The position numbers and the translations under genes were made by a program. Source: an uncultured Fidelibacterota bacterium (GTDB lineage: Bacteria > Fidelibacterota > Marinisomatia > Marinisomatales > Marinisomataceae). Taken from it: a stretch of 64,000 nucleotides of DNA. The stretch spans positions 285,282-349,281 of the forward strand of contig CABZHT010000001.1 of the NCBI GenBank assembly GCA_902525615.1, in the 5' to 3' direction. The notes beneath the pieces were generated by a model that had not been told where the DNA came from, ran no database searches, and saw only the letters and a program-made list of their open reading frames with translations. Positions 1 to 5,912 of the stretch are shown piece by piece. How positions within the stretch are numbered: the first letter of the stretch is position 1; the number at the start of each line of letters is the position of its first letter.

Positions 1-1
1 A

Positions 2-379
2 TTGTTGGGCGTCTTAGCCCTCCTAGAAGCAACATTAACTCTTCCTGGAATCGCAGGTCTAATACTAACAGTTGGTATGTCCGTTGATGCTAATGTTATT
101 ATTTTTGAAAGAATTAAAGAAGAATTGCGTAATGGTAAATCTGTTAGATCCGCTATTGATTCAGGCTATGAAAGAGCAATTAGAACAATTGTGGATGCTA
201 ATTTAACTACTGGTATTGCAGCAGCAGTGCTTTATCAATACGGCAGTGGTCCTATAAAAGGCTTTGCTACTGTTCTTTTCTGGGGAATTATTGTAAGTAT
301 GTTTACTGCTATTATTGTAACAAGATTTGTGTTTGATTTTGTAACAACGAGAAAAAATATAGGAAGATTGAGCATATAA
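2..379 (+). CDS. secD: Protein translocase subunit SecD, C-terminal part (5' end outside window)
   Basis: This is the last 125 residues of SecD, the inner-membrane partner of SecF that uses the proton gradient to help pull secreted proteins out of the SecYEG channel. The stretch GMSVDANVIIFERIKEEL is the hallmark of the C-terminal transmembrane bundle of SecD, and hydrophobic segments follow it. The TTG taken as a start by the ORF caller is simply the first in-frame codon; the reading frame is open to the window edge, so the gene is truncated by the window and not in the genome. The secF gene follows two bases after the stop, as expected for a secDF operon. Confidence 0.95.
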   Translation: MLGVLALLEATLTLPGIAGLILTVGMSVDANVIIFERIKEELRNGKSVRSAIDSGYERAIRTIVDANLTTGIAAAVLYQYGSGPIKGFATVLFWGIIVSMFTAIIVTRFVFDFVTTRKNIGRLSI

Positions 380-381
380 TT

Positions 382-1305
382 ATGAAATTCATGGAAAACA
401 CTAAAATCAATTTTATGAAGTTAAAATCATTTGGATTTGGCTTTTCATCTGTTTTAGCATTTGGATCTATCATTCTTCTTTTGATGGGTGTTAATCTTGG
501 TATTGATTTTAAAGGTGGAACAGCAATTGGAGTAAGTTTTTCGGAGAATGTATCTATACAAGAAGTAAGAGGTTCGCTTAAATCAGTATCTTTTAATGAT
601 AGCTTAATAGATTTGAGCGGTGAAGAAATTAAATATTTTGGAAATCAAAGCGATGTTATGATTAAAATAAAATCACTTGATAATGAACCTGAAGACTTCG
701 GTCAAATGGTTATTAATCATTTGTATGATTCTATGTCAGCTAAAGTGCCTGAGAACAAAAATGATTTCATTCTTTCACTAGGCTCAGTAAGTCCAAAAGT
801 AGGATCTGAGTTAAGTGGAAAAGCATTTTGGTCTGTAGTATCTGCTTTAGTCTTAATTCTGTTTTATATATCTGTCAGGTTTGAGTTTAGATTTGCTTTA
901 GGAGCTATTTTAGCTCTAGTTCATGATGTCATTATTACATTAGGAATTTTTTCTCTAACTGGTTTCGAGATTACACTAAGTACAGTTGCAGCTTTTTTAA
1001 CTATTGTTGGATATTCCTTAAATGATACAATTGTTATTTTGGATAGAATTAGAGAAAATATGAAATCTTCTGGTACTGTAATGTTTGAATCAACCATCAA
1101 TAAAAGTATTAATCAATCCCTGAGCAGAACTTTAATTACTTCTTTAACGACATTGTTTGTTATTATTGTTTTGCTCGTTTATGGCGGTGAAGTAATAAGA
1201 CCATTCTCTTTTACTATGTTAGTGGGTGTCATTGTTGGTACTTATTCTAGTATTTATATTGCTAGTGCATTGCTTGCAACTATCTACCAATCTTCTAACA
1301 AATAA
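382..1305 (+). CDS. secF: Protein translocase subunit SecF
   Basis: SecF is the second half of the SecDF accessory complex in the inner membrane. The protein is 307 residues, normal for the family. It has a first membrane helix around residues 20-40, the conserved LGIDFKGGT motif just after it, a periplasmic domain to about residue 140, and a C-terminal five-helix bundle with VGYSLNDTIVILDRIREN, the signature shared by SecF proteins. It directly follows secD, and its stop overlaps the start of the next gene by one base (TAATG), so the three are probably co-transcribed. The start at MKFMENTKINF leaves the usual short cytoplasmic N terminus. Confidence 0.95.
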   Translation: MKFMENTKINFMKLKSFGFGFSSVLAFGSIILLLMGVNLGIDFKGGTAIGVSFSENVSIQEVRGSLKSVSFNDSLIDLSGEEIKYFGNQSDVMIKIKSLDNEPEDFGQMVINHLYDSMSAKVPENKNDFILSLGSVSPKVGSELSGKAFWSVVSALVLILFYISVRFEFRFALGAILALVHDVIITLGIFSLTGFEITLSTVAAFLTIVGYSLNDTIVILDRIRENMKSSGTVMFESTINKSINQSLSRTLITSLTTLFVIIVLLVYGGEVIRPFSFTMLVGVIVGTYSSIYIASALLATIYQSSNK

Positions 1306-2186
1306 TGAATAATAAGATTTTATTTCCATTCATTGCACTGTGCGTGATTTGGGGTTCAACATGGTACTTCATTAAAATTTCTTTGAATGCTGGGGTTCCA
1401 CCTTTTTATGGAGTGGGATTAAGATTTCTTTTTTCTGGGATTATTTTTTACTTATATATCTATTACAAAAAGCTATCTATACCATTTACCAAACAAGCAA
1501 TAAAATTATATCTCTCATTTGGACTATTAAACTTCAGTCTATCTTATGGAATGACTTATTGGGCTACTCAATATATTTTTTCTAGTATCTCATCGATTCT
1601 ATGGGGTCTATTCCCTCTCTTTACAAGCTTAATGGCTCATTTTATGATTAAAGATGATCCTAATGAAAGATTAAATAAAAATAAAATTGCAGCTCTATTT
1701 ACTGGTCTAATAGGAGTCATAATTATGAGCACTAATCAAGAAATTGATTTAGCCTCTCAATCGTTTTTGGCAATTCTTGTTTTAATTGCAGTCATTATTA
1801 TAGCAGCATATCCTAGTGTTCTTTATAAAAAATATAATGACGAAGTTGGTCCATATCAAATGAATGCTGTTTGTCAGGTATTAACAGGATTTTTAATGCT
1901 TACAATTTCATTTCTAGTAAAAGAAGATACTTCGGACATACTATGGACTAATGAACTTATACTTTCAACATTGTATCTTATAATTTTTGGGGGATTAATT
2001 TCTTGGGGGATTTATTTCTGGCTGTATCAATATCTTAATGTAACTCAAGTCACTTATGTGGCAATTTTTCCTCCAATAGTTGCAATATTGCTTGGTTGGG
2101 TATTTTTAGGAGAAGTACTTACAACAAAAGAAATTATTGGAACCTTATTCATACTTGGAAGTTCTATACTTATATATAGGAAATAG
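1305..2186 (+). CDS. EamA/DMT-superfamily inner-membrane transporter
   Basis: The 293-residue protein has about ten hydrophobic helices in two homologous halves, the layout of EamA drug/metabolite exporters. The N-terminal CVIWGSTWYFIKISL motif and the mid-protein ALFTGLIGVIIM segment are typical of the family. The C-terminal half ends with GEVLTTKEIIGTLFILGSSILIY, the usual end of the second EamA repeat. The substrate cannot be told from sequence; members export amino acids, nucleotides or drugs. Its start codon overlaps the secF stop, which suggests translational coupling, although a functional link with SecDF is not expected. Confidence 0.88.
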   Translation: MNNKILFPFIALCVIWGSTWYFIKISLNAGVPPFYGVGLRFLFSGIIFYLYIYYKKLSIPFTKQAIKLYLSFGLLNFSLSYGMTYWATQYIFSSISSILWGLFPLFTSLMAHFMIKDDPNERLNKNKIAALFTGLIGVIIMSTNQEIDLASQSFLAILVLIAVIIIAAYPSVLYKKYNDEVGPYQMNAVCQVLTGFLMLTISFLVKEDTSDILWTNELILSTLYLIIFGGLISWGIYFWLYQYLNVTQVTYVAIFPPIVAILLGWVFLGEVLTTKEIIGTLFILGSSILIYRK

Positions 2187-2211
2187 AACCTATTTTATAA
2201 TAAATTAAATT

Positions 2212-2832
2212 ATGATTAAGAAAATAAAATCAAACCTGCTTGCAGGAATAGCGACTATCGTACCATTAGCGTTAACTGTATATGTAATACAGGTTACATT
2301 AGAAATAACTATTTGGCTTGGGGGAACTGTTGCAGAACCTCTAGAAAGATTTGTTAATGTAACTTTTCCAGGGTTTGGTTTAATAAGTTCACTAGCAGGC
2401 CTTCTAATTGTTTTATTGTCCCTTATCATTTTTGGTGCTTTAGCTAGAAATGTGTTTGGTAAAAGAGTTGTTAATTGGTTTGAGGGAATTTTTAAGAAAA
2501 TTCCTTTAATTGATACAATATATGGAACAACCAAACAAATTATTGAGACAGTATCTGGATCAAAAAATAACTCTTTCAAGAAAGTTGTATACGTCGAATA
2601 TCCGAGAAGAGGTACTTGGACTTTGGGTTTCGTTACTAGCGAATCTACAAATGAAAATAACGAAGAGTTTTACCACTTATTTGTTCCAACAACACCAAAT
2701 CCAACATCAGGATTTTTTCTTATCATCCCTAAGGAAGATACTACACTTGCAGACGTTGATGTTGAAGAAGGATTCAGAATGATTGTTTCAAGTGGAATAG
2801 TTGGAAGCCAAAAAAATTCTATAGTGAAATAA
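2212..2832 (+). CDS. DUF502 family membrane protein
   Basis: The 206-residue protein fits the DUF502 family: two membrane helices near the N terminus (about residues 10-35 and 60-85), then the conserved stretch FKKIPLIDTIYGTTKQI and a soluble C-terminal beta-rich part containing VEYPRRGTWTLGFVTSE and VPTTPNPTSGFFLIIP. The last motif is highly typical of the family. The function is unknown. The gene is last in the rightward run beginning with secD and is followed at once by a strong hairpin terminator. The opposite-strand ORF and the other-frame ORF inside it are shadows. Confidence 0.9.
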   Translation: MIKKIKSNLLAGIATIVPLALTVYVIQVTLEITIWLGGTVAEPLERFVNVTFPGFGLISSLAGLLIVLLSLIIFGALARNVFGKRVVNWFEGIFKKIPLIDTIYGTTKQIIETVSGSKNNSFKKVVYVEYPRRGTWTLGFVTSESTNENNEEFYHLFVPTTPNPTSGFFLIIPKEDTTLADVDVEEGFRMIVSSGIVGSQKNSIVK

Positions 2833-2861
2833 AAAAGGAGCATCGAGATGCTCCTTTTTTT
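2833..2861. terminator. Intrinsic terminator after the secDF-EamA-DUF502 run
   Basis: A perfect 8-bp stem GGAGCATC/GATGCTCC with a tiny loop is flanked by an A run on the left and a T run on the right. The flanks extend the stem and make it work in both directions. It lies between convergent genes, the DUF502 gene and the small repeat protein. Confidence 0.92.
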
Positions 2862-2888
2862 AATTAAACCTAGTAAGATAAAAGTTTA

Positions 2889-3116
2889 TTAACCTCTACC
2901 TCTAGCCATAGGTGCACGAGATACATCACCATCTTTATCGATGAAGTATAAGTAGCCACTTTCACGAGTGACACCTGCATCAGCAACTTTTTGAGCATTG
3001 CCGCCACCAGATCCGCCTCTTGACATACCTGAGCGCCATACGTTACCATCTTTACCTAAGTAATATAGATAGCCTTTTTCTTTACTAACACCACATGTTT
3101 TTACTTTTTCAGCCAT
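2889..3116 (-). CDS. Small two-repeat protein of unknown function
   Basis: The 75-residue protein consists of two copies of a roughly 32-residue unit. The first is CGVSKEKGYLYYLGKDGNVW followed by RSGMSRGG; the second is AGVTRESGYLYFIDKDGDVS followed by RAPMARGRG. The units are joined by a glycine-rich linker (GGSGGGN) and the protein ends in basic residues. Each unit looks like a short beta hairpin (GYLYFIDKDGDV) with a basic tail. I see no signal peptide or membrane segment. A strong ribosome site (AAGGAG) lies upstream, and the gene ends near the bidirectional terminator, so it is probably expressed and not a chance ORF. I believe similar small proteins occur in other marine bacteria, but I cannot name the family. 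Its function is not known to me. Confidence 0.72.
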   Translation of the reverse strand: MAEKVKTCGVSKEKGYLYYLGKDGNVWRSGMSRGGSGGGNAQKVADAGVTRESGYLYFIDKDGDVSRAPMARGRG

Positions 3117-3268
3117 TTTTATCTCCTTAAAAAGTTTAGTGAATAAGCTTATATCAATATTCTACTACTAAACTTGATTTTTTGCAAGAAATTTCTCGTC
3201 GGAGGCCCCTCGGAAGAATTTTACAAAAAAGCTTTAAATTTTTTATTAATTAGTTAAATTTGGTCCAT

Positions 3269-3342
3269 GCCCCGGTAGCTCAGCTGGATAGAGCAACGGA
3301 TTTCTAATCCGTAGGTCACAGGTTCAAATCCTGTCCGGGGTA
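3269..3342 (+). tRNA. tRNA-Arg(TCT), attachment target of the element
   Basis: The complete cloverleaf is readable: acceptor GCCCCGG/CCGGGGT (with a G1:U72 wobble), D arm GCTC/GAGC, anticodon stem ACGGA/TCCGT with loop TTTCTAA giving anticodon TCT (Arg, AGA codons), T arm ACAGG/CCTGT with loop TTCAAAT, and discriminator A. No CCA is encoded. Its 3' half, from the anticodon loop onward, is duplicated at 9896-9939, so the integrated element has reconstituted the gene. Confidence 0.96.
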
Positions 3343-3343
3343 C
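3300..3343 (+). repeat. Left attachment repeat (attL), within the intact tRNA-Arg
   Basis: These 44 bases run from the anticodon loop through the 3' end of tRNA-Arg plus one base, and are identical to 9896-9939. The preceding base differs between copies (g at 3299, a at 9895), as does the following one (t at 3344, a at 9940), so the limits are sharp. Confidence 0.95.
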
Positions 3344-3420
3344 TGTCTCTTTCTCTTGATATTACTTGACTTATAGAGAATTTCTTCGTAAATTTTAATG
3401 TAAATCTGGACCCTAAAATA

Positions 3421-3512
3421 CCTACAACATTACCTACAACACTTTTACTATATTTTTATCTCTATGGACGGACTAAACAAGAATCTTATGTTGTAGTTCA
3501 ATACCTACAACA
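3421..3512. repeat. Left cluster of CTACAACA repeats, probable integrase arm sites
   Basis: CCTACAACA occurs as direct copies at 3421-3429, 3433-3441 and 3504-3512, with one inverted copy, TGTTGTAG, at 3489-3496. The same octamer occurs twice at the opposite end of the element and I did not see it elsewhere in the element. This placement is typical of arm-type sites bound by the N-terminal domain of tyrosine integrases. The 221 bases between attL and the first gene hold nothing else I can name. Confidence 0.7.
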
Positions 3513-3563
3513 CTATACAATACACTATAAGATATTTTATTTCGTTGCCCTAACTTGATGTAT

Positions 3564-3776
3564 TTATTGATTTTGATGTTCTAACCACACGCGTATTTTC
3601 TCACGATTGAAGAACTTTTTATTTGAACCTTGAACTCGGTAATGTGGAAATCCCTTATATTTACAATAACGATAAAGAGTGGAATAACTGATATTCAATT
3701 CTTCAAGTACGGTTTTCATACCAATTGGACTGAACTCTCTTTTATCTTCTTCTATATTATCTAATAATGAGAACAT
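3564..3776 (-). CDS. Small HTH protein, probable excisionase or regulator
   Basis: The 70-residue protein has a MerR/AlpA-like winged-helix pattern. A helix-turn-helix around residues 22-40 (VLEELNISYSTLYRYCKYKG) is followed by FPHYRVQGSNKKFFNREKIR, resembling the wing and the residues after it in AlpA/Xis-type proteins. It is the last gene before attL and its start overlaps the upstream stop (TAATG). A position at the end opposite the integrase suits a recombination directionality factor that also represses or activates element genes. No experimental relative is recognised by name, so excisionase is an inference from fold and place. Confidence 0.65.
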   Translation of the reverse strand: MFSLLDNIEEDKREFSPIGMKTVLEELNISYSTLYRYCKYKGFPHYRVQGSNKKFFNREKIRVWLEHQNQ

Positions 3777-4051
3777 TAGTTTTTACTGCCAGAATATTGT
3801 TTCCAAAAATTTGAGTTCCTTGAAATCTCATCTGCCGTTTGTAATTCATACTCTTGTAATTCTGTTATTGCCTCTTTTTCCAAAAACGTTTTTAGAATAA
3901 TAACCTTGATACAATCTCTATGTCTTTTTTCAATTTCTAAATCCAAACTCTTTTCAAGATAATTGAACGCCTGATTTAGATGATTTGATTGTAAATCAAT
4001 ATTTTTCTGTAATTCTCTTCGCTTTGATACACTTTGTTTTTTCTGTTCCAT
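3776..4051 (-). CDS. Unknown charged, probably helical protein
   Basis: The 91-residue protein is rich in Lys, Glu, Gln and Leu and is likely mostly alpha-helical (for example YLEKSLDLEIEKRHRDCIKV). It has no signal peptide, membrane segment or known motif. A ribosome site GGAG lies seven bases before the ATG. Its stop overlaps the start of the HTH gene by one base, so the two are probably translated together and may act together, for example as a regulator and partner. I do not recognise the family. Confidence 0.6.
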   Translation of the reverse strand: MEQKKQSVSKRRELQKNIDLQSNHLNQAFNYLEKSLDLEIEKRHRDCIKVIILKTFLEKEAITELQEYELQTADEISRNSNFWKQYSGSKN

Positions 4052-4114
4052 TTTCTACTCCTCTATATATAAATATATATTTTCAATACTATGATTGACT
4101 ATGATGACTGATTA

Positions 4115-4615
4115 CTACTTCCTCTTGACTTTTTGTCGGTGGTGTGATACAACTTTTCGTATTTGATTTAGGTTTCTGTTTTTGTGCCTTTTCATAGATT
4201 TATCCAACATCAATTTCTTTTCGTCTATCATCATAAATACCTTTTGACTATTGATATTGTATAGGTCTTTTTCCTTTGCCCCAATCGTCTGTTTCATAAA
4301 ATAAGGTAATGTATTCCTTGGATAATTATCCACTTGCCCGTCTTCATCTGTTGTAAGAATCCTATCAAAATTTGATACTTGAATTATCTCTTGTGAGATT
4401 TTAATTATATCATCAATTCTATTCTGTTTTCGGTCAATGTTGTCTTTTGATTTGTTTGTGTAATTTGTCTTCTTGTTCGCCCAATCTTTATTTACATCTT
4501 TCCATAATCTTCTATCGTTGCCAATCTGTAATTGATGTAATATTTCTCCCCTTATTACCAGAAGAATCTCGTTTATTGATTTAGGTTTTTGATATTCTAT
4601 TTTTGTGTCTTTCAT
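4115..4615 (-). CDS. Unknown 166-residue element protein
   Basis: The protein is basic and hydrophilic, ending in HHRQKVKRK, with no recognised domain, membrane segment or signal. The middle part (NRIDDIIKISQEIIQVSNFD) looks helical and the remainder mixed. It starts inside the 3' end of the preceding small gene, an overlap of 35 bases in another frame, so the two are probably translationally coupled. Basic composition would fit nucleic-acid binding, but this is only suggestive. Its length and clean frame make it more convincing than its tiny neighbours. Confidence 0.6.
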   Translation of the reverse strand: MKDTKIEYQKPKSINEILLVIRGEILHQLQIGNDRRLWKDVNKDWANKKTNYTNKSKDNIDRKQNRIDDIIKISQEIIQVSNFDRILTTDEDGQVDNYPRNTLPYFMKQTIGAKEKDLYNINSQKVFMMIDEKKLMLDKSMKRHKNRNLNQIRKVVSHHRQKVKRK

Positions 4616-4754
4616 CTATGAATTTTCCAATCTTCTTTTGAAATGATTTTGTTGTATATCCCCGCACGGATAATGATATGTAATTCAGTAGAAATTCAAA
4701 TAAACTAATTTCCATAAGGAAATCAAAAGTCATTATTTTATATCTATCTTTCAT
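4581..4754 (-). CDS. Unknown tiny element protein
   Basis: I place the start at MKDRYKIMTF because AAAGG lies seven bases before that ATG. The ORF track uses a GTG 54 bases further upstream (MDYSLTPTHD), which has no obvious ribosome site. The resulting protein is 57 residues, with a hydrophobic-aromatic central stretch (FDFLMEISLFEFLLNYISL) that could be an amphipathic or membrane-associated helix, followed by a basic tail. No family is recognised. It overlaps the next gene by 35 bases, so a coding role is likely but not certain. Confidence 0.45.
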   Translation of the reverse strand: MKDRYKIMTFDFLMEISLFEFLLNYISLSVRGYTTKSFQKKIGKFIDERHKNRISKT

Positions 4755-4867
4755 TTTACTGCCTTTAATGTTTTGGTGGTCGTGAGTAGGTGTTAAACTA
4801 TAATCCACCTATCATCAACAACCACCAAGAACAAGTATAGTTTTTGGAACTCCAATTACTTGTTCGT

Positions 4868-5080
4868 TTATATTACTTTCTTTCCAAAGGTATTATTTAA
4901 TTTTGCCGTAGGACTGACTTTTGGACTGATAATCTTTTGAGTATCTTGTCTTACTTTTTGAACTCTTTGAATACTATCTTTCTTCGCCAGATTCTCTTTT
5001 CCTTTGATAATATTACTTATCGCCTTTTGGTTCTTTTTTGTTTGTCCGTATTTGAGTGGTTTAGTCAATTTATAGTCCAT
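4868..5080 (-). CDS. Unknown small basic element protein
   Basis: The 70-residue protein is rich in Lys, Gln, Asn and Ser, starts MDYKLTKPLK and shows no domain I recognise. Its predicted helices and high positive charge could allow nucleic-acid binding. Its ATG lies inside the end of the upstream ORF (overlap 5070-5080), so it is probably translated by re-initiation. It shares the opening Met-Asp-Tyr with its upstream neighbour. Codon use looks like the rest of the element. Confidence 0.5.
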   Translation of the reverse strand: MDYKLTKPLKYGQTKKNQKAISNIIKGKENLAKKDSIQRVQKVRQDTQKIISPKVSPTAKLNNTFGKKVI

Positions 5081-5330
5081 ACCACTCTCTTTTCATATCC
5101 ATATCTTGACTGATATTTCTAATATAGTTTTGTCCGTTTATATCCAACCAATCTCCAAAATCTGCCCCACCAGAAACAACCCAATCATTTTGAACTTTTC
5201 GTTCCCATACTGATTTGACTTTACGCCAAGTGGTTTCACTCATTTTGGTTTTTCTGTATTTATCTAATCTTTTTCGTAGTGGATTTTGATTCGTGTAATC
5301 TCCGTCCATTGTCGTAGTCATATAGTCCAT
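5070..5330 (-). CDS. Unknown small element protein
   Basis: The ORF track begins this frame at a TTG at 5342, but an ATG at 5330 overlaps the stop of the upstream gene in a TAATG arrangement, the usual coupling signal, so I use 5330 (86 residues, MDYMTTTMDG). The protein has a basic first half (LRKRLDKYRKTKMSETTWRK) and an aromatic second half with two Trp-containing motifs (NDWVVSGGADFGDWLDINGQ). I do not recognise a family. No membrane segment or signal peptide is visible. Confidence 0.52.
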   Translation of the reverse strand: MDYMTTTMDGDYTNQNPLRKRLDKYRKTKMSETTWRKVKSVWERKVQNDWVVSGGADFGDWLDINGQNYIRNISQDMDMKREWYGL

Positions 5331-5545
5331 TATTTTATCCAACCTATTTGTTTTGATATATTTTTATATTTTGAAAAATTCATCTGTGTTGCTCTTGGTG
5401 TTCTTGAAACTTTATCAACAATCATCTTCGCCTGTATTTGTCTGTCGTTCAGTCCTTGTTGTTTTAGTTCATTTACATATTCAATGATTCCTAATGTTCT
5501 AAAATTCGTTTCTTTCACTAACTCTTGTTTTGTTTTGTAAGTCAT
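5330..5545 (-). CDS. Unknown 71-residue element protein, first of the small-ORF chain
   Basis: The protein begins MTYKTKQELVKETNF and is mostly helical and hydrophilic. The stretch LKQQGLNDRQIQAKMIVDKV looks like a helix-turn-helix or resolvase-type hinge motif and may be a DNA-binding element, but the similarity is weak. It heads a chain of overlapping ORFs on the minus strand, with a candidate GGAG ribosome site upstream and a 367-base noncoding stretch before it that may hold its promoter. The family is not recognised. Confidence 0.52.
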   Translation of the reverse strand: MTYKTKQELVKETNFRTLGIIEYVNELKQQGLNDRQIQAKMIVDKVSRTPRATQMNFSKYKNISKQIGWIK

Positions 5546-5912
5546 TTAACTCTACTCCTCGTTTTATTGCTATCTGTATCTATTTCTCTTACAATACACT
5601 TTTCAATTTTTAAGTTTGCCAGTATATTATTTTTCCTTTTAACTAACGAAACACCCCTACCTACCTACACTAATAAATAGGAACTAAAACAAAAAAAGAG
5701 TCATTTATTTTGTCTTTTATTAAAAAAAATACCTTTTTTTACTGTTTTTTGATGTGCCAGACGAATTGCCAGATGTTATTTGATAAAAAGTATGTCTTAT
5801 GTTATGAAATGTCCTATATGACTGGATTTTTCCGTAAGGAATTTGTGAGTTCAATTTGAAAATAAAATGACTGAATCGTCGCGAATTACTGAAAAGAGAA
5901 CGACACCCCTCT
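5546..5912. other. Noncoding stretch between the ParB-DruA gene and the small-ORF chain
   Basis: No convincing ORF is seen on either strand in these 367 bases. The interval is strongly A+T-rich. It holds a CCTACCTACCTAC short tandem, a weak hairpin-like AAAAGA/TCTTTT region with T runs near 5693-5725, and two nearby GCCAGA words (5756 and 5768). It probably contains the 3' end signals of the ParB-DruA transcript and the promoter of the small-ORF chain. An origin, operator or ParB-like binding site is possible, but I find no clear palindrome. Confidence 0.5.

Noticed and set aside
2205-2579. Minus-strand 124-residue ORF over the DUF502 gene
   Set aside because: It is antisense to a well-supported family member and shows no recognisable domain.
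3186-3200. Near-copy of the AAGAATTTCTCGTC word at 9870-9883 as an extra element boundary
   Set aside because: It lies outside the left attachment repeat and is a single short match with one inserted base; it is better explained by chance in A+T-rich DNA.
5650-5665. CCTACCTACCTAC as a CRISPR-like or arm-site array
   Set aside because: It is a short simple tandem without spacers and differs from the CTACAACA octamer.
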